Source: UMGS1781 sp045650705
GTDB lineage: Bacteria > Bacillota > Clostridia > TANB77 > CAG-508
Assembly (NCBI GenBank): GCA_045650705.1
Contig: JAZRRK010000009.1
Span: 1 to 9,543 of the forward strand
DNA: 9,543 nucleotides
Direction of reading: 5' to 3'
This document shows positions 1-7,343 of this stretch, piece after piece; the first letter of the stretch is position 1, and every line of letters begins with the position of its first letter. Both the position numbers and the translations under genes were made by a program. Under the pieces are notes generated by a model. That model saw only the letters and a program-made list of their open reading frames with translations. It ran no database searches and was not told the origin of the DNA.

Positions 1-363
1 TAAATTCTTTGTCTTATCTCCTACACTTTGTATTTCTACTGGTGAATTTGGTGATGGTATTCCGTTTTGCACGCTATTTCCATATATTTTATAATCTTTT
101 AATCCGTTACCATCTGATTGCCCAACTAACCTAATTTCCCCCATATAATCATTTAAATTAGAATAGTCTTTTCCATTTATTGTTATATTGTCTCCAAATG
201 TTTTATCTTCCTCGTATTTCGCTTCTGTTTGCTCTCCTGCTGATTTTGCTGTGTTAAATAGATTACTATTTATTACTATCTGTATACTTACTCCTACTAG
301 TATTAACATTATTATTATTGTTATTATTAATGCAATTAGGGTTATGCCTTTGTTTTTATTCAT
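1..363 (-). CDS. Prepilin-like secreted or surface protein, 3' end cut by window edge
   Basis: The first 121 residues are visible and the frame is still open at base 1. The N-terminus is a type III signal (class 3 leader): MNKNKG, then ITLIALIIT and a hydrophobic helix to about residue 32. A prepilin peptidase would be expected to cut after Gly6. The usual Glu at mature position 5 is replaced by Ala11, so it may be a minor pilin or pseudopilin-like protein rather than a main fibre subunit. Residues 33-75 are polar (NLFNTAKSAGEQTE). From about residue 90 (KIYGNSVQNG, then PSPNSPVEIQSVGDKTKNL) the sequence resembles a segment I recall from clostridial phage or surface structural proteins; that is memory, not a search. 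The start is fixed by AGGAGG at 371-376, 7 bases before ATG. It has its own promoter, and the leader carries a palindromic repeat. Family of the distal domain is unknown. Confidence 0.8.
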   Translation of the reverse strand, partial: MNKNKGITLIALIITIIIMLILVGVSIQIVINSNLFNTAKSAGEQTEAKYEEDKTFGDNITINGKDYSNLNDYMGEIRLVGQSDGNGLKDYKIYGNSVQNGIPSPNSPVEIQSVGDKTKNL

Positions 364-383
364 TCGCTCTCCTCCTAATTTTT

Positions 384-417
384 TTGTAGCACGGACGAGC
401 GATGCTCGCCCCTACAA
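384..417 (-). repeat. GC-rich palindromic repeat, copy 1 (complete), in 5' leader
   Basis: Outer arms TTGTAG (384-389) and CTACAA (412-417) are perfect complements. Inner arms GGACGAGC (393-400) and GCTCGCCC (404-411) pair around a 3-base loop, with a 3-base bulge (390-392). In minus-strand RNA the one inner mismatch becomes a G-U pair, so the hairpin is fully paired on the transcribed strand. Its base composition is strikingly GC-rich against the AT-rich surroundings. A related copy lies at 3884-3909 in the same orientation. It looks like a REP or small non-autonomous palindromic element. It is not followed by a T-run on the minus strand, so it is not a standard terminator. Confidence 0.75.
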
Positions 418-436
418 TGTTATTTTGTGTTTTTAT

Positions 437-464
437 TTTATATAATATCTCATATATTTGTCAA
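437..464 (-). promoter_or_regulatory. Sigma-A promoter for the prepilin-like gene
   Basis: On the minus strand a perfect -35 TTGACA (459-464) is followed after 16 bases by TATAAA (437-442). The -35 begins about 16 bases after the stop of the upstream metallopeptidase gene, so the pilin-like gene is probably its own transcription unit. Predicted start near 430, giving a leader of about 67 bases that contains the palindrome at 384-417. No terminator is seen between the two genes, so read-through from upstream is possible. Confidence 0.65.
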
Positions 465-479
465 TAGTTTTTTTGTAAA

Positions 480-1166
480 TTATATCCATGAAATTATTGC
501 ATATATTAGTACTCCAAATAGGGAATTTGATATTGTATGGTATATTGTAAATGGTATTCCATATCTGTTTATTTCTTCATATACTTTCAAAAGTTCTTCA
601 TCCTCTTTTTTAGTTGTTATTTTCTTTTGTTTTATATATTTTTCTGAAAGATATCTAGATTTTGTCATTGCATCTATTTCTAAATATCCTCTAACTATTA
701 TTTTTATTAATGATAGTAGTGTTAATATAAATATTTGTAACATAGTATTTTGTATTACATTACATATTGTTAATATTGTAGTAATAACTAGATATAGTAT
801 TGTTATATTTGAAAATATAAAATTAAATAGTAATAATGTTTTATCTTGTACAGAATGTAAACATTCATGTGCTATTGTCTGAATTCTTGCATAGTTATTT
901 TTCATATCTGCTATTGATATTTTATTTGTAACTACTATATATAAACTTGTTTTAGTATCTTTTGCTTCTTCTATTTGCACATTAGTATTTCCTAACATTT
1001 CTAACATTTCTTTTGCTATTTGTATGTTTTCTGGAAATTTATCTGTTACTTTTTCTAATTTTTTATTTTCTTTAAGATGTTTAGCTTTCTTTAAATTTAT
1101 TTTTAATACTATCTTTAACAAAATTACTGTTATTAATATACAAAATATAACAACTATATTCTCCAT
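480..1166 (-). CDS. Membrane zinc metallopeptidase, YugP-like (divergent)
   Basis: 228 residues with a hydrophobic N-terminal helix (about 4-23), two probable membrane helices in the middle (about 112-133 and 140-159) and one at the C-terminus (about 206-227). The zinc motif HExxH is HECLH at 100-104, in the context QTIAHECLHSVQ. Glu163 in YLEIDA (161-166) is a plausible third ligand, matching the E-x-D-A placement I know from YugP-type neutral zinc peptidases (Zn_peptidase_2). YugP proteins usually have HExxHAxQ with Gly before the second His, so this is a divergent member. Substrate unknown; the active site should sit at the membrane. The ATG directly follows the pyk stop with no gap. The nearest GGAGG (within the pyk tail) is about 16 bases away, too far for normal initiation, so translation is probably coupled to pyk. 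Confidence 0.7.
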   Translation of the reverse strand: MENIVVIFCILITVILLKIVLKINLKKAKHLKENKKLEKVTDKFPENIQIAKEMLEMLGNTNVQIEEAKDTKTSLYIVVTNKISIADMKNNYARIQTIAHECLHSVQDKTLLLFNFIFSNITILYLVITTILTICNVIQNTMLQIFILTLLSLIKIIVRGYLEIDAMTKSRYLSEKYIKQKKITTKKEDEELLKVYEEINRYGIPFTIYHTISNSLFGVLIYAIISWI

Positions 1167-2606
1167 CTATATTTCTACTATTCCTCCCATAACGTTATTT
1201 TTACTAACTTCATTATCTGGTAAATCTGTTAATACTTTTGTTCCCCCTGCTATAACTGCCTTATCTCCTGTATTTAAGAAGTTTTCTTCTCTTAATTTAT
1301 TTAATCCTTTATGTAATAATATATCTATACTTTCTTGTGGTTCAAATAATTTTGGTATTATTCCCCAACAAAGTCCTAATTGTCTATATATTATCTCATT
1401 TTGTGTTATTGCAAAAATTGGACATCCTGGGCCAAAGCTTGATAACATCTTAGGTGTATTTCCTGTATTAGTATATGCAATAATTGCTTTTGCGCTTGTG
1501 CTCATTGCTGTTGTACAAACTGCATAATTCATTATAAACTCAGAATTCATATTTGATAAATCATATTCTCTTTGTCTAAATCTCTTCCAATATTTTATAG
1601 AACTTTCTATTTTTATTGCGATTTTATTCATTGTTTTTACACATTCTATTGGAAAGTTTCCAGAAGCAGTTTCTCCTGATAACATTATGCTACTACTTCC
1701 ATCATATATAGCATTTGCAACGTCACTTACTTCTGCTCTTGTTGGTCTTGGATTATTTATCATTGATTCTAGCATCTGTGTTGCTGTTATTACTGGTTTT
1801 CCTTGTTTATATGTCTTTTTTATAAACTGTTTTTGGAAAAGTGGTACCTCTTCCATAGGTATTTCTACTCCTAAGTCTCCTCTTGCTACCATTATCCCAT
1901 CTGATACATCCAAAATTTTATCAAAATTATCTATTCCTTCCCTATTTTCTATTTTTGATATAATTTTAATATGTTCCCCACCATTTTGTTTTAGTACTTC
2001 TCTTATTTCTAATACATCTTGTGGTTTTCTTACAAATGATGCTGCTATATAATCAAATCCTGCTTTTATTCCATATTTTATATCTTCAATATCTTTTTCT
2101 GTTATTCCCGGAAGATTTACTATAAAATCAGGTATATTTATACTTTTTCTGTTTGTTAATTTTCCACCTTGCAAAACTTCACAAACTATATCTTTATCTC
2201 TTATTTCTTTTACTTTTAATTCTATAGTACCGTCATTTACTAATATTGTTCTTCCTACATCTATTTCATTATATAGTGTTTTATATGTTATAGATACTTT
2301 TGTTTTATCACCTAATTCATCATTATTAGTTAATATAAATTCTTGGCCATTTTCTAGAATTACTTCATTGTTTTCAAACTTTCCTATTCTTATTTCTGGC
2401 CCTTGTGTATCTAATAATAATGGTACTGGCATTTTTAGTTCGTCTCTAACTTTTTTAAACATATTTATTCTTTCTTCTTGATCTTGATAATTACCATGTG
2501 AAAAATTTATTCTTGCTACATTCATTCCCTCTAACATAAGATTTTTTAATATTTCTTCCCTATCCGTAGCAGGACCTAGTGTACATACTATTTTTGTTTT
2601 TCTCAT
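1167..2606 (-). CDS. pyk: Pyruvate kinase
   Basis: Catalyses phosphoenolpyruvate + ADP to pyruvate + ATP, the last ATP-yielding step of glycolysis, in the cytosol. 479 residues, the usual length for the form without the extra C-terminal PEP-utiliser-like domain of Bacillus enzymes. Landmarks: TKIVCTLGPA (4-13), ARINFSHG (31-38) with substrate-binding Arg32, LLDTQGPEIR (64-73) opening the B domain, SKIENREG (217-224) with catalytic Lys218 and metal ligand Glu220, ARGDLGVEIP (241-250) with Asp244, and TATQMLESM (274-282) followed by NPRPTRAE. The C-terminal regulatory domain is complete; SSFGPGCPI (389-397) lacks the Arg often found there as YRP. Start is supported by AGGAGGT at 2611-2617. It follows the acyltransferase gene by 18 bases and abuts the metallopeptidase gene, so the three are probably one operon. 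Confidence 0.97.
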   Translation of the reverse strand: MRKTKIVCTLGPATDREEILKNLMLEGMNVARINFSHGNYQDQEERINMFKKVRDELKMPVPLLLDTQGPEIRIGKFENNEVILENGQEFILTNNDELGDKTKVSITYKTLYNEIDVGRTILVNDGTIELKVKEIRDKDIVCEVLQGGKLTNRKSINIPDFIVNLPGITEKDIEDIKYGIKAGFDYIAASFVRKPQDVLEIREVLKQNGGEHIKIISKIENREGIDNFDKILDVSDGIMVARGDLGVEIPMEEVPLFQKQFIKKTYKQGKPVITATQMLESMINNPRPTRAEVSDVANAIYDGSSSIMLSGETASGNFPIECVKTMNKIAIKIESSIKYWKRFRQREYDLSNMNSEFIMNYAVCTTAMSTSAKAIIAYTNTGNTPKMLSSFGPGCPIFAITQNEIIYRQLGLCWGIIPKLFEPQESIDILLHKGLNKLREENFLNTGDKAVIAGGTKVLTDLPDNEVSKNNVMGGIVEI

Positions 2607-2624
2607 AAAAACCTCCTATTATAT

Positions 2625-3710
2625 TTATTTTTTTGAACTTATTTTTAATTTTAAATCTCTATAAAATGTTCCGAATTTTTCAAATAGGAAATATATAAAG
2701 TGATTGTATACCTTATATCCTTCTAATAATCTTATAAGCTCTGCATTAAAGCCTTTCTTAAATCTCCAAAGTCCTTCATTTTTGTGTTCTTCATCTATTG
2801 CTGATATTCCTCTAAAATCATATATATCACATTTATTTTCTATTGCCCATTTTATCATTTCCCATTGAATTAAATATGCAGGCATTACATTTCTATATTC
2901 GTTTAGACTTCCTCCATATAAAAACCAAACTTTATTACCAAATATAACATTCATTACTGCTGCTATTGGTTTTCCTTCATAATCTGCATATAATATTTTT
3001 AGATTGTTTGGAGCTAAATTATCATAAATTTGTTCAAAATATTCTAAACTTCTTATAAAAAATCCGTCTCTTTCTCCTGTTACTTCCATTATTTCTTTAA
3101 AGTCTTTTAAATCTTCTCTTTTTCCTTCTCTTATTGTCACACCTTTTTTTGTTGCTAATCTTATATTATATCTTGTTTTTGAATGAAAACTTGCAAATAC
3201 TTCTTCTTCTGTCTTTCCTTTTATATTTGTTCTACATACATATCTAGGTTGCATTAATTGAGTTGCATCTTTTACTTTGCCTAAAATTTTTACTTTTCTT
3301 GTTTTTAACATATTTTTAAACTCTTCGTGTGAGAATTCTACATCTGCATCAAATTTAAACATAAAAGCCTTGTATTTTTTTGCTAAGTAATCTATTCCAT
3401 CCATTAATTTGTTAAATGTTTCTTTATCATCTTCATCACAAATTGGACCTCTTGGTGCATACATTAATGTGTTTTTAAAAATCGGTATTTTTCTTATTAA
3501 TATGCTAATACTTCCATTTATTTTTCCTTCATTATCTCTTGATATAACTACTTCATGATCCCAAGCATTCTTTACATTAGCCCATTCAAAAGTTTGTAAA
3601 AAACTAGCTTTCTCATGATTTTTAATAAAATTGTTATACTCTTCTATTTCCGCTTCAGTCTTTTTCAAAATGTAATATCCTTTGTTATTTATATTATCTT
3701 TGTTACCCAT
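2625..3710 (-). CDS. FemAB/FemX-type peptidoglycan bridge aminoacyltransferase
   Basis: Family members transfer amino acids from aminoacyl-tRNA to the stem peptide of lipid II, building the interpeptide bridge at the inner membrane face. 361 residues forming two GNAT-like domains. Visible motifs: SFLQTFEWANVK (36-47), LMYAPRGPI (82-90), FHSKTRYNIRLATKKGV (175-191) marking the second domain, FLYGGS (263-268), YDFRGIS (297-303) and GLWRFKKGF (313-321). It lacks the coiled-coil arm of FemA, so it resembles the shorter FemX/MurM-like forms. No signal peptide. The added amino acid cannot be told from sequence. AAAGG lies 7 bases before the ATG. It is the first gene after a strong promoter and leads pyk and the metallopeptidase gene. 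Confidence 0.88.
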   Translation of the reverse strand: MGNKDNINNKGYYILKKTEAEIEEYNNFIKNHEKASFLQTFEWANVKNAWDHEVVISRDNEGKINGSISILIRKIPIFKNTLMYAPRGPICDEDDKETFNKLMDGIDYLAKKYKAFMFKFDADVEFSHEEFKNMLKTRKVKILGKVKDATQLMQPRYVCRTNIKGKTEEEVFASFHSKTRYNIRLATKKGVTIREGKREDLKDFKEIMEVTGERDGFFIRSLEYFEQIYDNLAPNNLKILYADYEGKPIAAVMNVIFGNKVWFLYGGSLNEYRNVMPAYLIQWEMIKWAIENKCDIYDFRGISAIDEEHKNEGLWRFKKGFNAELIRLLEGYKVYNHFIYFLFEKFGTFYRDLKLKISSKK

Positions 3711-3745
3711 TTGTTAACCTTTCTTTAATTAAATTTTACACGTAT

Positions 3746-3774
3746 ATTTTAACACTTGATAAATATCTTTGCAA
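3746..3774 (-). promoter_or_regulatory. Sigma-A promoter of the acyltransferase-pyk-metallopeptidase operon
   Basis: Minus strand: -35 TTGCAA (3769-3774), a 17-base spacer, then -10 TAAAAT (3746-3751) preceded by TGT, an extended -10. Predicted start near 3740, with a leader of about 30 bases ending in the ribosome binding site. The 18- and 0-base gaps downstream leave no room for another promoter between genes. Confidence 0.7.
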
Positions 3775-3821
3775 GGTGTTTTAAGAAATTATAGTTATTA
3801 TGTACTTTTTTCTTTTTTATA

Positions 3822-3874
3822 TGATAAAACAGATGAGAGAATTAAGATATTTTTCTTATCTAAATTCCCTCATC
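3822..3874 (-). terminator. Probable intrinsic terminator after glgP
   Basis: Arms 3832-3849 and 3857-3874 pair over 18 bases around a 7-base loop. On the minus strand there is one G-U pair and a single T-T mismatch; on the plus strand the G-U becomes A-C, so the structure favours the transcript from glgP. It is followed by TGTTTTATC, a short, interrupted T-run. The hairpin starts about 40 bases after the glgP stop and ends the galK-coaW-glgP unit before the next promoter. The stem is AT-rich and the T-run imperfect, so efficiency is uncertain. Confidence 0.6.
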
Positions 3875-3883
3875 ATAATTCTT

Positions 3884-3909
3884 GGACGAGCAATGCTCGC
3901 CCCCTACAC
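3884..3909 (-). repeat. GC-rich palindromic repeat, copy 2 (partial)
   Basis: GGACGAGC (3884-3891), AAT, GCTCGCCC (3895-3902), then CC and TACA: the same inner palindrome and right flank as the copy at 384-417, differing by one loop base and one extra C. The outer arm partner (TTGTAG) is missing on the left, so this copy is shortened or decayed. It begins about 6 bases after the glgP stop and lies in its 3' untranslated region before the terminator hairpin. Confidence 0.7.
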
Positions 3910-3914
3910 TTTTT

Positions 3915-6479
3915 TTATTTTGTTATCCATTTTATTAAATTTAAGTTTGCTTTTTCTAGTAGCATTTCATGTTTTGGCATTACTCTAAATGTATATCCAT
4001 AGTTTCCACCTGTTTTTAATCCTATTCTAGTTTCATAACTATATACTTTGTTTTCACTGTCTTCTGCCACTAAATCCATTTTCTCTATTTGCGTATCTTC
4101 AACTATTCCATTGTCTAATATCTTGCCATAATAACATTCTACTTGTATATTTTCTTTATCTATATTTGGAAGTTTTACTTTACAAGCTACTTTTATTTCA
4201 TTTCCTGCATCTATTGTTATATTATCTAAGTTATTTTCTTGAGTAATTTCTATATCATTCCAATTTGAATATAGGTTTTGTTTTATTTTATTATATTCTG
4301 TAACTTTTTCTAAGTCTTTGTAGTATTTATTTGTTATATCACATAATGGCATGTATAGGTCTTTTGCATAGTCTACAAGCATTCTTGATGTGCTGTATTT
4401 ACCTCCTGTTGACATTATTGAATTTTTCATTAAGTTTATCCAATCTTTTGAAATTCCATTTTCATCTTTATTGTAATATGTTGGTATAATCTTATCTTCT
4501 AGTATTCTGTAGATGCTTTCACTATCTGCTAAATCTTGTTCTTCATAAGAATAATATTCTGCATTTGTTCCTATTGCCCAACCATTTTTTGTATTATATC
4601 CTTCTGCCCACCAACCATCTAAAATACTAAAGTTAACTACTCCATTTACAGATGCTTTCTCTCCACTTGTTCCTGATGCTTCCATTGGTCTTCTTGGATT
4701 ATTAAGCCATACATCCACGCCTGATACTAAGTGTCTAGCTACATTTATATTGTAGTTTTCTAATAAAAGTATTTTTCCTTTAAATTGTGGCATCATAGAT
4801 ATTTCATGTATATATCTTATTAAGTCTTGCCCTTCTTTATCTGCTGGATGTGCTTTACCTGCAAATATTATTTGAACTGGTCTTTTACTGTCATTTAATA
4901 TCTGAGTCATTCTTTCTAAATCTTTAAATATTAAAGTAGCTCTTTTATATGTTGCAAATCTTCTTGCAAATCCAATTGTTAATGCTTCTGGATTTAAGTT
5001 TGATACTACTTCTCTTATTCTCTCATAATGTGTACCATTATTTTTTAGTCTTTGTGTTACATTATCTTTAACTAATTTTAATAATTTTTCTTTTCTATAC
5101 TGATGCTCTTTCCATAACTTTTCATCTGGAATTCTTGATATTTTTTCCCATGTAGAATCTTCATAAATCTTATCTTGCCAATATGGGTCTAAATATTCAT
5201 TATATAATTCTTTTATGTTTGGTGCTAGCCATGTACAAGTATGTATACCATTAGTTACATATGTTATTGGAGATTCTTGTGGAGATATTTCTGGCCATAC
5301 ATCTGAGAATAACTCTCTTGATACTGAACCATGTAATTTACTTACTCCATTTTTCTTTCCTGCTATTTTTAATGCTAGAATTCCCATATTAAATGTTGTT
5401 TTATTTATTTCTTTAGGTTTCATTCCTAATTCTAAAAATTCTTCTTTAGAAATACCTAATTCTTTCCAGTATCCATCAAAATATTTTTCTACTAATGCTA
5501 TTGGGAAAATATCATTTCCAGCTGGTACTGGTGTATGTGTTGTAAATACTGTTTGTGCGGTTACAATATCTTTAGATATAGCAAAACATAATTGCTTTTC
5601 TTTTATTGTATTTTTTATAGCTTCTAACACAAGGAATGATGAATGTCCTTCATTCATATGGTAAACTGTAGGTTTTATTCCTAGTTCTCTTAGTAAAGTT
5701 ACTCCTCCTATTCCAAGTACCATCTCTTGTCTTATTCTCATTTCTTGGTCTCCACCATAAAGTCGTAAAGTTATTCCTCTATATTCTTCTTTATTTTCTT
5801 CTATGTCTGTATCTAATAAATATAAGTTTACTCTTCCTACACATATTTTCCACACTTTTATATATAGCTTATCTTTTAGCATCTTTATATTTATTATTAA
5901 ATCTTCACCATTCTCATCTTTAACAGGTTTTATTGGTAAATTATCTAAATCTATATTATTATACTCTGTTAATTGTTGACCATTTCTATCTATTATTTGT
6001 TTAAAGTATCCATTTTTATATAGTAATCCTATTGCTACTAATGGTATCCCTAAATCACTTGCAGATTTTAGATGGTCACCTGATAATATTCCTAATCCTC
6101 CAGAATATATTGGAAGTGTTTCATCTAGACCATATTCAGCTGAAAAATATGCAATTACATCTTCCTTATTTTCTGGATATTGTTTATTAAACCATGTGTT
6201 TTTACTTTTTATATAATTCTCATAGTTTTCTATACTACTCTTATATTTCTTTAGTATTTCTTGATTTTGCGAAGCTAATTCTAGTTTTTCTTGGTCTACT
6301 TGCTTTAAAAATTTTACTGGATTTTTTCCACATCTTTCCCATAAATCAATATCGATTTCTTTGAAAATCTTTAAAAATTCAGTGTTCCAAGACCACCATA
6401 AATTTTGTGACACTTCATCCAATTTTTCAATTGGTTTTGGTAATTGTGGGTTTACCATTATTTTGTTAAATATGTACAT
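3915..6479 (-). CDS. glgP: Alpha-glucan (glycogen/maltodextrin) phosphorylase, DUF3417-containing GT35 family
   Basis: Releases glucose 1-phosphate from alpha-1,4-glucan ends by phosphorolysis, with pyridoxal phosphate as cofactor, in the cytosol. 854 residues, typical of the TIGR02094-type alpha-glucan phosphorylases. Residues 12-110 are the DUF3417 domain (NLWWSWN at 26-32). Then come IAYFSAEYGLDETLPIYSGG (109-128), GLGILSGDHLKSASDLG (128-144), YHMNEGHSSF (273-282), THTPVPAGND (314-323), GFARRFATYKRA (503-514) and EASGTSGEKASVNG (600-613), where Lys608 should hold PLP. The position before that Lys is Glu; Met or Gln is more usual in my memory of the family. The last 100 residues form a beta-rich tail ending YGYTFRVMPKHEML. 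Met1 is preferred because AAGGAGGT precedes it by about 8 bases; Met8 is an alternative. It lies 47 bases after coaW with no terminator between. Confidence 0.93.
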   Translation of the reverse strand: MYIFNKIMVNPQLPKPIEKLDEVSQNLWWSWNTEFLKIFKEIDIDLWERCGKNPVKFLKQVDQEKLELASQNQEILKKYKSSIENYENYIKSKNTWFNKQYPENKEDVIAYFSAEYGLDETLPIYSGGLGILSGDHLKSASDLGIPLVAIGLLYKNGYFKQIIDRNGQQLTEYNNIDLDNLPIKPVKDENGEDLIINIKMLKDKLYIKVWKICVGRVNLYLLDTDIEENKEEYRGITLRLYGGDQEMRIRQEMVLGIGGVTLLRELGIKPTVYHMNEGHSSFLVLEAIKNTIKEKQLCFAISKDIVTAQTVFTTHTPVPAGNDIFPIALVEKYFDGYWKELGISKEEFLELGMKPKEINKTTFNMGILALKIAGKKNGVSKLHGSVSRELFSDVWPEISPQESPITYVTNGIHTCTWLAPNIKELYNEYLDPYWQDKIYEDSTWEKISRIPDEKLWKEHQYRKEKLLKLVKDNVTQRLKNNGTHYERIREVVSNLNPEALTIGFARRFATYKRATLIFKDLERMTQILNDSKRPVQIIFAGKAHPADKEGQDLIRYIHEISMMPQFKGKILLLENYNINVARHLVSGVDVWLNNPRRPMEASGTSGEKASVNGVVNFSILDGWWAEGYNTKNGWAIGTNAEYYSYEEQDLADSESIYRILEDKIIPTYYNKDENGISKDWINLMKNSIMSTGGKYSTSRMLVDYAKDLYMPLCDITNKYYKDLEKVTEYNKIKQNLYSNWNDIEITQENNLDNITIDAGNEIKVACKVKLPNIDKENIQVECYYGKILDNGIVEDTQIEKMDLVAEDSENKVYSYETRIGLKTGGNYGYTFRVMPKHEMLLEKANLNLIKWITK

Positions 6480-6526
6480 TTAAAGTACCTCCTTAGTTTT
6501 TTTACCTATTTATTCTTGCGTATTTC

Positions 6527-7330
6527 TTATTTTGTTGCTTCTATTGCTCCAATTACTGTTGCATATTTAGCTTGCTTTGGAATTATAAATTTTACATCAT
6601 ACATTTTTTCTATTTTTTCTAATACTATATTTATATATGGTATGCTTGCAAGATTTCCTACTACAATTATATTATTTATATCTATGTTTTGTGTAGCAAA
6701 TACTGCCATCATTGCAATGGTTTCAAATACCATATTAATAATTCCAAGAATTATATCATTATTACTAGCCTTTTCATTTAATTTACCAAAATTTGCAGAA
6801 GTAGTATCTTTAGGTAAGGTTTTTATTTCTTGGATACTTACATCTTGAATTGTTAAATCAACATTTTCTAAAGTTCCATTTTTGATTGCTTCTTCTATTT
6901 CACTAAATTCTTTTATATTAGTAATCTTCTTACATAAATTAAATACCGTACCTCCGCCAACTCCTGTTCCACCAATATGTTTAAATTTTTTTTGTTTTGC
7001 CATTACAAATGCTGTACCTGTGCCTATACTTACAACTAAAGCTTCTTCTTTATTTGCCATATATAATCCACCCGTTCCTATTGCTATAAATTCATCTACT
7101 TTGATTGTTGGGATATTATATATGTCTTCACATACTTCGTCTTTTCCTACTCCTGTTAAAACAATTTTTTCTATATTTTTTATTTCTATTCTTTCTTTTT
7201 CAATAAATTTATCTAATGCCTGTATAACTGGTATCTTTTTCAACATTAAACTGTGTACTATATTTTTATCTTTATCTAATTCTACTATTTTTACTATTGA
7301 ACTCCCTGAGTCTATTCCTATTGTATTCAT
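6527..7330 (-). CDS. coaW: Type II pantothenate kinase
   Basis: Phosphorylates pantothenate with ATP, the first step of CoA synthesis, in the cytosol. 267 residues, the usual length of bacterial type II (Fumble family, ASKHA fold) enzymes such as that of Staphylococcus. Phosphate-binding loop GIDSGSSIVKIV (5-16); VDEFIAIG (78-85) with the likely catalytic Glu80; VVSIGTGTAF (99-108); GGTGVGGGT (120-128); TTSANFGKL (176-184), a family-typical string; and VVGNLAS (223-229) near the C-terminal nucleotide site. Type II enzymes are known for weak CoA feedback, but that cannot be read from this sequence. The gene starts 13 bases after the galK stop, with a modest GAGG 4 bases before ATG, so it depends on the galK transcript and perhaps on coupling. 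Confidence 0.93.
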   Translation of the reverse strand: MNTIGIDSGSSIVKIVELDKDKNIVHSLMLKKIPVIQALDKFIEKERIEIKNIEKIVLTGVGKDEVCEDIYNIPTIKVDEFIAIGTGGLYMANKEEALVVSIGTGTAFVMAKQKKFKHIGGTGVGGGTVFNLCKKITNIKEFSEIEEAIKNGTLENVDLTIQDVSIQEIKTLPKDTTSANFGKLNEKASNNDIILGIINMVFETIAMMAVFATQNIDINNIIVVGNLASIPYINIVLEKIEKMYDVKFIIPKQAKYATVIGAIEATK

Positions 7331-7343
7331 GTTGCCTCACATT

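Noticed and set aside
384..417. Palindrome copy 1 as an intrinsic terminator of the metallopeptidase gene
   Set aside because: On the minus strand the hairpin is followed by an A-run, not a T-run, and it lies downstream of a good promoter for the next gene.
1024..1527. Open plus-strand frame of 167 codons opposite pyk and the metallopeptidase gene, and similar plus-strand frames elsewhere
   Set aside because: They lie opposite well-supported genes, lack ribosome binding sites and give low-complexity hydrophobic peptides expected from antisense reading of AT-rich coding DNA.
3769..4002. Short plus-strand frames over the glgP 3' end and the gap beside it
   Set aside because: They read through the palindrome and terminator hairpin, have no Shine-Dalgarno sequence and resemble no protein I know.
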